Source: an uncultured Clostridium sp. (GTDB lineage: Bacteria; Bacillota; Clostridia; Lachnospirales; Lachnospiraceae). From it: DNA of 6,722 bases. Location: contig CANRXD010000093.1 in assembly GCA_947643685.1 (NCBI GenBank), positions 1-6,722 of the forward strand. The letters are read 5' to 3'. The translations under genes were made by a program, and so were the position numbers. Numbering within the stretch: the first letter of the stretch is position 1; each line of letters starts with the position of its first letter. The notes beneath the pieces were generated by a model. That model was not told where the DNA came from and did no database searches. It saw only the letters and a program-made list of their open reading frames with translations. Below are positions 1 to 6,555 of the stretch, in pieces.

Positions 1-426
1 ACTATTTATATCTCCAAGCAGACTCCCTATATTAACCTGTTTTACAGTATCAGCGATCTGGAGCGAATCGGGGATCATGCGGAAAATCTGGTGGAGGCTG
101 CCCAGTACATGGAGGAACATGGACTGAAGTTTTCCGAGACAGGAATTGAAGATTTGCAGCAGATTTCCAAAGCGACTGTGGAAGCCGTAAGCCATGCGGT
201 GTCAGCCCGTCAGGAGAATAATATGGAAGACATCCGCAAGGTCAGCAAGCTGGAGGATGAGGTGGATAATCTGGAGGAGGAGATGCGGGATAAACATATC
301 GAGCGCCTTTCCCAGCAGACCTGCAATCCGTCAGCCGGTGTGGTGTTCCTGGACATTTTAAGCAATCTGGAGCGTATTTCCGATCATGCGTATAACGTTG
401 CCGGGTATGTAAAGGATGAAATTTAG
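1..426 (+). CDS. Na+/phosphate cotransporter family protein, C-terminal PhoU-like domain (partial, 5' end outside window)
   Basis: The reading frame is open from base 1 and ends at TAG 424-426, giving the last 141 residues of a longer protein. Two PhoU-type helical signatures are visible: ISDLERIGDHAENL (codons about 17-30) and LSNLERISDHAYNV (about 121-134). Both have the E-R-I-x-D-H core typical of PhoU repeats. A coiled-coil-rich stretch of acidic and basic residues lies between them. In bacteria this domain is either the free PhoU protein or the cytoplasmic tail of NptA/YjbB-type Na+/Pi cotransporters. The highly charged linker and terminal YVKDEI fit the transporter tail better, but the membrane part is outside the window, so a free PhoU cannot be fully excluded. 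The stop overlaps the convergent TAXI gene by 4 bp. No intrinsic terminator is visible after it. Confidence 0.8.
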   Translation, partial: TIYISKQTPYINLFYSISDLERIGDHAENLVEAAQYMEEHGLKFSETGIEDLQQISKATVEAVSHAVSARQENNMEDIRKVSKLEDEVDNLEEEMRDKHIERLSQQTCNPSAGVVFLDILSNLERISDHAYNVAGYVKDEI

Positions 427-1403
427 TGATTTAACAATCCCATTTCTTTGTAAAACCGTTCAGCGCCGGGATGAAGGGCAATGGGAAGCTCATCATACAT
501 GAACCCCTCCTTGGACATGGAGGAGAGGGCAGGATGCTGTTCTTTAAGCTGTTCTGTGTTGTTATACAGGATGGAAGTGAGCTCATAAACCAGTTCTTCG
601 TCCATGGATGCCGGAACACAGAGGAGACATTTAATGCCGAAAGTGGCCACATCCTCCTCCTGTCCTTTATAGGTTCCGGCGGGAATCACATCTTTATAGT
701 AGAAGGGATTTTCCTTTACAATGGAATCCAGTTCTTTGGGAGTATATTGAAGCACGGTACAGGGGAGCCTGGAGGAGAGACCGGAAAGGCTGTTGACAGG
801 AATTCCGGTAAAGCCGTGGACAGCATCTAGGGAGCCATCGCTCACTCTGGAAGCCCCGGCTTCCAGACTGCAGTTTTCCAGGGTGGAATTCCCGCTGCCG
901 ATTCCCATGGTATTGAGAACAATTCTGGCGGAAAGCGCTGTGGTGGAATCCTCGGGCCCAATTCCGATCCGCTTTCCCATGAGGTCGTGAACATAGCGGA
1001 TATTCATAGCGGAGGGAGCCATCCAGTTGGAAAGACTGGGATAGACGGCGGCCACGATACGGAGATTTCCAAGGGGCTTCTGGTCGAATGCATCCTGACC
1101 GTTTACAGCCGAAAAAGCAATGTCGCCGCTTATAAGGCCAAGGTCAATTTCACCGTTTTCCAGAGCCTGGGCATTGGAAAAAGAGCCGTTGGAGGCACTC
1201 AAATTTACGGTGATGCGGGAATCTCCCTGGTTAATAATCTGTGCCAGAGCCTTTCCCACCGGATACATGGTTCCGCCGATGTCAGCGGTACCGATGGTAA
1301 GAATCTCCACGGGCTCCTTTTGGGATGAGAAGAATGCAGAGGCACAGCCACAAAGGGAGACTGCCATATATAATACTAAGAGATAGATAAGAGTTTTTTT
1401 CAT
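423..1403 (-). CDS. TAXI family TRAP-type solute-binding lipoprotein (orphan)
   Basis: Predicted extracytoplasmic substrate-binding lipoprotein of 326 aa. The start chosen is the ATG at 1403, because it gives a classic lipoprotein signal: MKKTL, a hydrophobic core, then SLCGC with Cys20 as the lipidation site. A weak Shine-Dalgarno AGGA lies at 1413-1416. The frame is open to an ATG at 1505, but the extra 34 residues would bury the signal peptide and cover the promoter. Family signatures are the TAXI glycine motif GTADIGGTMYPVG (residues 38-50), ENGEIDLGLISGD (about 82-94) and the C-terminal HPGAERFYKEMGLL. The length is normal for TAXI proteins. No TRAP membrane subunit (DctQM or fused 4TM-12TM) is present, so the transport partner is elsewhere or the protein works as a binding/sensing accessory. 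Some TAXI proteins are known to bind glutamate or glutamine, which would suit the neighbouring GltS; that link is inference. Confidence 0.88.
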   Translation of the reverse strand: MKKTLIYLLVLYMAVSLCGCASAFFSSQKEPVEILTIGTADIGGTMYPVGKALAQIINQGDSRITVNLSASNGSFSNAQALENGEIDLGLISGDIAFSAVNGQDAFDQKPLGNLRIVAAVYPSLSNWMAPSAMNIRYVHDLMGKRIGIGPEDSTTALSARIVLNTMGIGSGNSTLENCSLEAGASRVSDGSLDAVHGFTGIPVNSLSGLSSRLPCTVLQYTPKELDSIVKENPFYYKDVIPAGTYKGQEEDVATFGIKCLLCVPASMDEELVYELTSILYNNTEQLKEQHPALSSMSKEGFMYDELPIALHPGAERFYKEMGLLNH

Positions 1404-1477
1404 AAGTCCGGGTCCTGTCTGTCTATAAAGATTGTAACTGTATCGTGAAGCAATTTTAATGGCCATATGCTGTATCA

Positions 1478-1496
1478 GTTCAGAGACTGTCTGAAC
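1478..1496. repeat. 7-bp perfect inverted repeat just downstream of the TAXI promoter (candidate operator)
   Basis: On the minus strand the sequence reads GTTCAGACAGTCTCTGAAC: GTTCAGA and TCTGAAC arms around a 5-base centre. It lies about 6-24 bases downstream of the start point predicted from the -10 box at 1509-1514. That position suits a repressor operator or a small 5'-leader hairpin. The short stem and lack of a T-run argue against a terminator. Confidence 0.5.
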
Positions 1497-1508
1497 GATT
1501 ACCACTTA

Positions 1509-1538
1509 ACTATACCACAAAAGCGGGAGAGGGTTCAA
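1509..1538 (-). promoter_or_regulatory. Predicted promoter for the TAXI lipoprotein gene
   Basis: Read on the minus strand: -35 TTGAAC (1538-1533), 18-bp spacer, -10 TATAGT (1514-1509). The -10 is preceded by TGG, which makes an extended -10 (TGnTATAGT). The expected start is near 1502, leaving a leader of about 100 bases. It sits immediately beyond the gltS terminator, as expected for an independently transcribed gene. A weaker alternative -10, TACAAT, lies closer to the gene but has only a poor TTAAAA -35. Confidence 0.5.
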
Positions 1539-1540
1539 GA

Positions 1541-1577
1541 AAAAAAGGACCGGCAAAAGAAAATGCCGATCCTTTTT
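1541..1577 (-). terminator. Intrinsic terminator of gltS
   Basis: The stem pairs AAAAAGGA (1542-1549) with TCCTTTTT (1570-1577) and CGGCA (1551-1555) with TGCCG (1564-1568), with one C/A mismatch and an 8-base A-rich loop. On the minus strand the T-rich arm runs straight into CCTTTTTTTCTTG, giving a good U-tract after the gltS stop. The A/T flanks are symmetric, so it could work in both directions. An 8-base G run (1581-1588, plus strand) separates it from the gltS stop codon. Confidence 0.85.
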
Positions 1578-1600
1578 AATGGGGGGGGAAATTTAAAACA

Positions 1601-2851
1601 TCAGGCTTTAAAGAAACTTCCTATTACAGAGAGGAAAATGGGGTTGTAAATATCATCAATGATAACCGCGAAGGACGGATACAGAACCCACGCGATGTTG
1701 TGCCATCCGTACTGGTCCATAATGGCTTTTTCGTTTGCAACAGCGTTGGAACCGGAACCGCAGCCCCAGCCGATGTTTCCGGCTGTCATAACGGCGGCGC
1801 CATAGTCACGGCCGAACAGGTTGAAGGATACAAAGATTCCGAACAGTGCAATGAGGATTGCCTGTGCAACCAGGATAACGCCCATCTGGCCGGCAACCGG
1901 AGCCAGTTTTGTAAAGTCTGTGGTCATAAGAACCAGAGCCAGGTAAAGCTCTAAGAACATGTGCTCAATGGCATCAACTTCCGGTACATAGAATTTAATG
2001 TTACATGCTTCCATTACGTTTCTTGCAATGGCTCCGGCAAACAGACAGCCAATGAATTTTGGCATTTCAATCATCGGAATATTGTCAAGAAGACAGTAAA
2101 TAGGCATACCGAGGGCGGCAAGGAGCAGAGTTAGGGCGAACATCATGATCATCCTGGTGTTGTTAAGCTCCGGTACCTTTCCTGTTGCGACTGCTTCCGG
2201 CTTATCGTTGGGGTCAGATTTTAAGCCGTGGCGCATGATTAAGAAAGCTGCCACCGGTCCGCCGATTAAGGAACCCATGATGTTTCCAAGGGTACCGGCG
2301 GCAACGCCGATGGTGGTTGCATCTGCGGCACCCCACCCTTCAAAGATCGGACCAAAGGCAGATGCGGTTCCAACTCCGCCGGACATGGCTGCGGAAGAAC
2401 ACTGCAGGCCCAGGAGAGGATTGAGGCCGATGACCTTACTGAGGGCGATGCCAAGAATATTCTGGCAGGTAATCAGCAGGCAGGCAGCGAAGGCGATCAT
2501 GATGCAGAGCTTTCCGCCGGCCTTTTTTAACATCTTTGCACTGAATCCAAAACCAACGCAAAGGAAGAACAGGTTCTGGCAAAGATCTTTCATTATGGTG
2601 GCGTCAAAGGAGATGGATACGATTCCGAAGCCTTTGATGACGGAAATTAAAATCGAGAAGATAATGCCGGAAACTACGGGAGCCGGGATTGCATATTTTC
2701 TCAGTGCGGCGGACCGTGCAACTATGGCGCGTCCGAGGAAAATTACAATGGCGGCGAAACCCAGGGTACACAGATATTCAAATTTGAATGAGGCGATGGC
2801 CCCGTCTGCGGCAGGTTTAAACGTGCCGAAATAACTGATAATACTTTCCAT
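1601..2851 (-). CDS. gltS: Sodium/glutamate symporter, GltS (ESS) family
   Basis: Inner-membrane secondary transporter of 416 aa that couples Na+ entry to uptake of glutamate or a related compound. The ATG at 2851 is chosen because GGAAGGGAG (2867-2859) sits 7 bases upstream; the longer ATG at 2890 adds 13 unsupported residues. Family features include the N-terminal helix followed by LRKYAIPAPVVSG (residues 50-62). The two half-repeat re-entrant signatures are also present: SGGVGTASAFGPIF (157-170) and GNIGWGCGSGSNAVAN (358-373), which match the GGHGT and GATPTAIAN regions of Escherichia coli GltS. The two inverted halves are joined by a polar loop near residues 210-232. Length is close to the roughly 400 aa norm. 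The gene follows the response regulator with its own promoter and direct-repeat operator candidate, and ends in a strong terminator. Substrate is inferred from family only; the CitA/DcuS-type sensor upstream leaves dicarboxylates or other acidic amino acids possible. Confidence 0.9.
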   Translation of the reverse strand: MESIISYFGTFKPAADGAIASFKFEYLCTLGFAAIVIFLGRAIVARSAALRKYAIPAPVVSGIIFSILISVIKGFGIVSISFDATIMKDLCQNLFFLCVGFGFSAKMLKKAGGKLCIMIAFAACLLITCQNILGIALSKVIGLNPLLGLQCSSAAMSGGVGTASAFGPIFEGWGAADATTIGVAAGTLGNIMGSLIGGPVAAFLIMRHGLKSDPNDKPEAVATGKVPELNNTRMIMMFALTLLLAALGMPIYCLLDNIPMIEMPKFIGCLFAGAIARNVMEACNIKFYVPEVDAIEHMFLELYLALVLMTTDFTKLAPVAGQMGVILVAQAILIALFGIFVSFNLFGRDYGAAVMTAGNIGWGCGSGSNAVANEKAIMDQYGWHNIAWVLYPSFAVIIDDIYNPIFLSVIGSFFKA

Positions 2852-2858
2852 AAAATAA

Positions 2859-2867
2859 CTCCCTTCC
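2859..2867 (-). promoter_or_regulatory. Ribosome binding site fixing the gltS start
   Basis: GGAAGGGAG on the minus strand, 7 bases before the ATG at 2851. No comparable site precedes the in-frame upstream ATG at 2890, so this decides the start. Confidence 0.8.
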
Positions 2868-2926
2868 AATTTCGTTTTTGGCATCCCCATGCCCTATGTA
2901 TTAAGGTATTAAAACTTTATAAAAAA

Positions 2927-2955
2927 AGTGTAAAAGAAATTAAAAGTAAAGTCAA
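2927..2955 (-). promoter_or_regulatory. Predicted sigma-A-type promoter of gltS
   Basis: Read on the minus strand: -35 TTGACT (2955-2950), exact 17-bp spacer, -10 TACACT (2932-2927). The expected start is near 2920, giving a leader of about 70 bases. The -10 is only a 4/6 match, as is common for activator-dependent promoters. The direct repeats abut the -35 on its upstream side. No terminator separates it from the response regulator gene, so read-through from the two-component operon is also possible. Confidence 0.65.
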
Positions 2956-2995
2956 TTTAAGTAAGTATGTAACAGATTTTAGTAAGTTTAGTAAC
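2956..2995 (-). promoter_or_regulatory. Tandem direct repeats, candidate response-regulator binding site for gltS
   Basis: On the minus strand two copies follow one another: GTTACTAAACTTACTAAAA (2995-2977) and GTTACATACTTACTTAAA (2973-2956). Their shared CTTACT cores are 21 bp apart, two helical turns. The inner copy touches the -35 box, so the copies are centred near -45 and -66 from the predicted start, typical of a class II activator. A weaker third copy overlaps the -35 (about 2957-2940). The outer repeat just reaches the stop codon of the regulator gene. CitB/DcuR-type regulators are the natural candidate, but binding is inferred. Confidence 0.6.
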
Positions 2996-3681
2996 TAATG
3001 TTTTCCAAAACCATACCGGATCGACGGGCGGCCTCCGGTTTTATAGTCAATGGTACTTATGATTTCTCCGGTGTCTACCATATAATTCATATAACGGCGG
3101 ATGGTGATGCGGGACAGATGAATCTGCTCTGCAATCTGTTCGCTGGTGAAAAAGCTGTCAGAATGGTCAAAAAGAAAGTTCCGGATCATTTGAAGCGTTG
3201 TTTCACTTAAGCCTTTGGAAAGCTGGGAAGAGGAGTCCGATGCCCCTTCCTGGCGGGAAAAAAGCTGGTCGATGGTTGTCTGGTTTAAATTGTCACGGGC
3301 CTTTTCCAGACAGAGTCTCTTTTCGTGAAAACGGTCCAGGGCCGCTTTAAAACGGACATATTCAAAGGGCTTCACCAGATAATCCAGAACGCCGCGTCCA
3401 AAGAGAGAACGGACGATACATATGTCGCTGGCGGAGGTAACCATGATGATGGATGGTGTTTTTCCCATGGAGTGGAGTTTGTCGATGAAAGTATCTCCAT
3501 TCATTAATGGGGTATAATAATCCAGAATAATAAGATCACAGGAATTTTTCTTTAAATACTCCAGGGCCTCGCCGCCGGATTTGAAGGTGCGGTCCACCTG
3601 GAAGGGGGCGGTCACCTCCACATACTGTTTGTTGATGGCCGCCACCATGGGGTCATCTTCAATAATAATAACGTGGTACAT
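2995..3681 (-). CDS. CitB/DcuR-type response regulator (receiver plus HTH)
   Basis: Cytoplasmic DNA-binding response regulator of 228 aa. The receiver domain (about 1-120) has the acidic pair at E8-D9-D10, phospho-acceptor Asp54 in LIILDYYTP, Thr82 in MVTSA, and Lys104 in YLVKPFEYVR; all catalytic positions are intact. After a charged linker, a winged-helix/HTH of the CitB family follows (about 160-228): FTSEQIAEQIHLSRITIRRYMNYM, then a glycine-arginine wing GGRPSIRY. The start ATG at 3681 shares its A with the kinase stop (TGATG), and AAGGAG (3695-3690) lies 8 bases upstream inside the kinase gene, so the two are translationally coupled. The family controls uptake and metabolism of citrate, C4-dicarboxylates or related acids. 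The likely target here is the downstream gltS, whose promoter carries tandem direct repeats. The exact ligand of the system cannot be read from the sequence. Confidence 0.9.
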   Translation of the reverse strand: MYHVIIIEDDPMVAAINKQYVEVTAPFQVDRTFKSGGEALEYLKKNSCDLIILDYYTPLMNGDTFIDKLHSMGKTPSIIMVTSASDICIVRSLFGRGVLDYLVKPFEYVRFKAALDRFHEKRLCLEKARDNLNQTTIDQLFSRQEGASDSSSQLSKGLSETTLQMIRNFLFDHSDSFFTSEQIAEQIHLSRITIRRYMNYMVDTGEIISTIDYKTGGRPSIRYGFGKH

Positions 3682-5172
3682 CAGACGGACTCCTTTCTCA
3701 TATAAGTGAATGTTATGCAGGTTCCTTCGTTCTCTTCTGTGTCAATGGTAATTTCCCCGCCCTGAAGCGTTGCAATCTGGTGAATCAGATACAATCCCGT
3801 TCCGCGGTTTTCTCCTTTGGAGGAAATCCCCAGATCAAAGATATGGGGGAGAAGGTCCGGACGGATTCCGCGTCCGGTATCCTCGCAGGTGATGATGGTA
3901 CAGGCATCGTTCATGTGGATGCCCAGGGTGATTTCTTTTATATCCTTTGGAGAGGCCGAAAGCTCCTCGATGGCATTTTCCAGGAGATTTCCAACGATGG
4001 TGATGTAGGATTCCATGGGCAAAAGCAGATCCTTGTTCGTGCAGCGACTGTCCGGAGTCACTAAAAGGCGGATTCCAAGCTCTGCCGCATGCATCGTTTT
4101 TCCGATGACAAGGGCACAGATCCGGGAGACCCGCAGACAGTCGGCTGTCTGGCGGATGGCCTGGCTGGACACCAGGCTGCTGTTGGTGATGAAGGTAATC
4201 GCCTGTTCCGTATGACCGGTCTGGAGGTAACCCAAGATCACATGAAGCTTATTTAAAAATTCGTGGTTAAAGGCGCGCAGCGTGTCCAGCATGGAGCGGG
4301 CACCGGAAAGTTCATCGGATAAAGCCTCCACTTCAGAGCGGTCATTGAAAAGAGTCAGGATTCCCTGAATGTCCGGTGGGGTTCCGATGGGATGCTCACT
4401 GCAGATTATGGAACGGTTCATGAACCGGACGCTTCTTGCGGGAACAGGATTTCCGGAAATTAAAATGCTTTCAAAGGCCGTGTCAGGAAACACATTTTTA
4501 ATGGAATCTCCCACCACAGGTGCGTCTGATTCCAGAAAAGAGCGGACCGTCTGGTTGGCAAAGATTACCATTCCGTTTCTGTCAGAAGCAATAACGCCTT
4601 CCGTCATGGCATTCAGGACAGTGTCCTGTCTTAAATAAAGTTCCAGAAGCTCCTGGGGATGGTGCCCCATGAGGGAGGAGCAGAGGATACGCACAATGCC
4701 ATGCGACAAAAGAATACTGGCCAAAAATGTCACAAAAGCGATGACAAGGTAGGCCGGCAGCAGAGCCTTTGCCTGTTCGGAAATATAGGTGGTGAAGACG
4801 GAAGCCATCACAAAGCCGATGATGGTGCCATCTTTTGCGGTGATGGCGTGGAAGGCGCGGCGCTGGAGGCCATGGGTTCCGAATCCGGTGGTGATATATG
4901 GTTTGCTGCCGGAGAGAATGGCCATGAACAGAATCCAGCTCCAGCCTGGCCTCCTCGGTGGGATAGCCGATGGTGAGCATGTCCACCACATGGTCCATGG
5001 AAGCAATATAGGAAGAAATTCCCATCAGGTTTTTGTCAATTTCTTTTTTCTGGCGGGTAAGATTAAAAGACAGGGTTATACTTAAAGAGAGAAGCAGCAT
5101 ACAGACCGAAATGGAAAGAAAGCTGATAAAAAGCTGGTTCTCCAAGGAAAGTTTCCTGAATTTTTCAATCAT
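3681..5172 (-). pseudogene. CitA/DcuS-type sensor histidine kinase, frame-disrupted with an apparently truncated sensor domain
   Basis: Membrane sensor kinase partner of the adjoining response regulator. The start ATG at 5172 has GGGAGG (5186-5181) 8 bases upstream. The N-terminal frame gives MIEKFRKLSL, one membrane helix (residues about 13-36) and the start of an extracytoplasmic domain up to about residue 81; it would stop at 4582. From about 4925 downstream the homology moves to another frame: AILSGSKPYITTGFGTHG (end of the sensor PAS), a second membrane helix (4766-4683), a cytoplasmic PAS (about 4645-4335), a dimerization helix with His in FNHEFLNKLHVILGY (codon 4265-4263), the N-box NLLENAIEEL, G1 EDTGRGI (near 3881) and G2 GTGLYLI (near 3803). 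The 1492-base span is not a multiple of three. The DGxRxxH-type middle of a CitA-like sensor domain is not seen in either frame, which suggests an out-of-frame deletion rather than a single-base slip. The kinase core itself looks intact. Sequencing or assembly error remains possible. Confidence 0.75.
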
Positions 5173-5180
5173 ATCACACA

Positions 5181-5186
5181 CCTCCC
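5181..5186 (-). promoter_or_regulatory. Ribosome binding site fixing the sensor kinase start
   Basis: GGGAGG on the minus strand, 8 bases before the ATG at 5172. The open frame continues upstream to 5301, but that extension crosses the predicted promoter and has no comparable site. Confidence 0.8.
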
Positions 5187-5221
5187 GGAAGCCAAAATAC
5201 TGATTTTTTAAATTTATCACC

Positions 5222-5250
5222 AGTATAAAGAAAAAAAGCGAGTATGGCAA
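5222..5250 (-). promoter_or_regulatory. Predicted promoter of the sensor kinase-response regulator operon
   Basis: Read on the minus strand: -35 TTGCCA (5250-5245), exact 17-bp T-rich spacer, -10 TATACT (5227-5222). Both boxes match consensus at 5/6. The start is expected near 5215, leaving a leader of about 43 bases. Just upstream, CTGTAA occurs twice with a 7-base period (5273-5268 and 5266-5261), and further upstream is the 11-bp inverted repeat at 5276-5305. Confidence 0.7.
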
Positions 5251-5275
5251 GAAAAATAAGTTACAGTTTACAGGG

Positions 5276-5305
5276 CTTCTTGTCCGGCTTAAGGCGGACA
5301 AGAAG
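5276..5305. repeat. Perfect 11-bp inverted repeat between the divergent kinase and gap promoters
   Basis: The arms CTTCTTGTCCG (5276-5286) and CGGACAAGAAG (5295-5305) flank an 8-base loop that contains the palindrome CTTAAG. Neither side is followed by a T-run (the plus side continues ATACCCCCC), so it is a poor intrinsic terminator. It lies about 25 bp upstream of the kinase -35 and about 53 bp upstream of the gap -35, a position that suits a shared regulatory site. The function is not known. Confidence 0.7.
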
Positions 5306-5358
5306 ATACCCCCCTTATAAATAGTAACAAAATTAAAGCATCATTTTGTAAAAAGGTC

Positions 5359-5387
5359 TTGCTATTTCTGGAAGAATTAGGTACAAT
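5359..5387 (+). promoter_or_regulatory. Predicted promoter of gap
   Basis: -35 TTGCTA (5359-5364), exact 17-bp spacer, -10 TACAAT (5382-5387), with a start expected near 5394 and a leader of about 60 bases. A perfect TATAAT at 5400-5405 could be a second -10, but its -35 (TTAGGT) is poor. A highly expressed glycolytic gene could use both. Confidence 0.6.
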
Positions 5388-5454
5388 GAATGTAAGTTGT
5401 ATAATATTTAACAATCATATTTCCAACAATCTCATTTTTTAGGAGGAATGAAAA

Positions 5455-6474
5455 ATGGCAGTTAAAGTTGCAATTAATGGTTTTGGCCGTATTGGCCGTC
5501 TGGCTTTCCGGCAGATGTTTGGCGCAGAAGGATTTGAGATCGTAGCGATCAACGATCTGACTTCTCCGGAAATGCTTGCTCACTTATTAAAGTATGACTC
5601 CACTCAGGGCAGATACGCACTGGCAGATAAGGTATCTTTTGGTGAGGATTCCATCACAGTTGACGGAAAAGAAATCAAGATTTATGCAAAGGCCAACGCA
5701 GCAGAGCTTCCGTGGGGAGAGATTGGCGTTGATGTTGTGCTGGAGTGCACAGGTTTCTACACCTCCAAGGCAAAAGCACAGGCTCATATTGATGCAGGTG
5801 CCAAGCACGTTATCATCTCCGCTCCGGCCGGAAATGACCTTCCGACTATCGTTTACAATGTAAACCATGAGACTCTCAGCAAGGAAGATCATATTATCTC
5901 CGCTGCTTCCTGTACAACAAACTGCCTGGCTCCGATGGCAAAGGCATTGAACGATGCTTTCCCGATTCAGTCCGGTATTATGTGCACCATCCACGCTTAC
6001 ACAGGCGATCAGATGACTCTTGACGGACCGCAGAGAAAGGGTGATAAGAGAAGAAGCCGTGCAGCAGCTATCAACATTGTTCCCAACAGCACAGGCGCTG
6101 CAAAGGCAATCGGCCTTGTTATTCCGGAATTAAACGGCAAATTAATCGGTTCCGCACAGCGTGTTCCTACCCCGACTGGTTCTACAACTATCTTAACCGC
6201 AGTTGTTAAGGGACAGCCGACCAAGGAAGCAGTTAACGCAGCAATGAAGGCAGCTTCCAATGAGTCCTTCGGCTACAACACCGATGAGATCGTATCCAGC
6301 GACATTATCGGTATGCGTTTCGGTTCTCTGTTCGATGCAACTCAGACCATGGTTCTCCCGATCGACGAGAACTCTGCCGAGGTTCAGGTTGTTTCCTGGT
6401 ATGACAACGAGAATTCCTATACAAGCCAGATGGTTCGTACGATTAAACACTTTGGCAAATTACTGAACGCTTAA
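5455..6474 (+). CDS. gap: Glyceraldehyde-3-phosphate dehydrogenase, NAD-dependent (type I)
   Basis: Cytoplasmic glycolytic enzyme converting glyceraldehyde-3-phosphate, NAD+ and phosphate to 1,3-bisphosphoglycerate. The 339 aa length is normal and the protein looks complete. The N-terminal Rossmann motif INGFGRIGR (7-15) and Asp34 in AINDL point to NAD rather than NADP use. The active site [12 protein letters not shown] carries nucleophile Cys153, with its partner His180 in [10 protein letters not shown]. The C-terminal catalytic domain includes [14 protein letters not shown] and [12 protein letters not shown]. The start is supported by AGGAGG (5441-5446), 8 bases upstream. Codon use is strongly biased toward common codons, consistent with high expression. 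A hairpin terminator follows, and pgk starts 81 bases after the stop, so the enzymes catalysing consecutive steps are adjacent. It is divergent from the two-component operon and probably unrelated to it in function. Confidence 0.98.
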   Translation: MAVKVAINGFGRIGRLAFRQMFGAEGFEIVAINDLTSPEMLAHLLKYDSTQGRYALADKVSFGEDSITVDGKEIKIYAKANAAELPWGEIGVDVVLECTGFYTSKAKAQAHIDAGAKHVIISAPAGNDLPTIVYNVNHETLSKEDHIISAASCTTNCLAPMAKALNDAFPIQSGIMCTIHAYTGDQMTLDGPQRKGDKRRSRAAAINIVPNSTGAAKAIGLVIPELNGKLIGSAQRVPTPTGSTTILTAVVKGQPTKEAVNAAMKAASNESFGYNTDEIVSSDIIGMRFGSLFDATQTMVLPIDENSAEVQVVSWYDNENSYTSQMVRTIKHFGKLLNA

Positions 6475-6504
6475 TGCATTGCAAAGAATATAATTAGGCT
6501 CATT

Positions 6505-6537
6505 AAGGGTCCGGTCTGATGAGGACCGGACCCTTTT
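6505..6537 (+). terminator. Intrinsic terminator / attenuating hairpin between gap and pgk
   Basis: AAGGGTCCGGTC (6505-6516) pairs with GACCGGACCCTT read back from 6535 to 6524, with a 7-base loop (6517-6523) and one G-T-type closure possible. A short T-run (6534-6537) follows, then ATA. The stem is strong but the T-tract is only four bases, so partial read-through into pgk is plausible. No good promoter is visible between it and pgk. Confidence 0.8.
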
Positions 6538-6542
6538 ATAAC

Positions 6543-6548
6543 GGAGGG
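6543..6548 (+). promoter_or_regulatory. Ribosome binding site fixing the pgk start
   Basis: GGAGGG lies 7-8 bases before the ATG at 6556. A nearer ATG at 6551 is out of frame, stops after four codons and is too close to this site to be used efficiently. Confidence 0.75.
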
Positions 6549-6555
6549 AAATGAA

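Noticed and set aside
1404..1505. Longer N-terminus for the TAXI protein from ATG 1505
   Set aside because: It would put 34 residues before a textbook lipoprotein signal peptide and would start almost on top of the predicted transcription start.
1581..1588. G8 homopolymer considered as a phase-variation tract
   Set aside because: It lies between the gltS stop codon and its terminator, so length changes would not alter a coding frame or a promoter spacer.
2145..2834. 229-codon plus-strand open frame antisense to gltS
   Set aside because: It is proline/lysine-rich low-complexity translation with no recognisable motif or ribosome site, and lies wholly opposite a clear membrane transporter gene.
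4582..4900. Kinase N-terminal frame continuing to a stop at 4582
   Set aside because: Beyond about residue 81 this frame gives histidine/proline-rich nonsense while the other frame carries clear PAS and membrane-helix sequence, so it is a shadow after the frame break.
5448..5465. Out-of-frame ATG just upstream of gap (stops after five codons), with a similar four-codon frame at 6551 before pgk, considered as leader peptides
   Set aside because: The ATGs are only about 1-3 bases from the Shine-Dalgarno sequence, too close for normal initiation, and the frames have no notable content.
5377..5583. 68-codon minus-strand frame over the gap promoter and gene start
   Set aside because: It has no ribosome site or motif, and it overlaps the gap promoter, leader and conserved 5' coding region.
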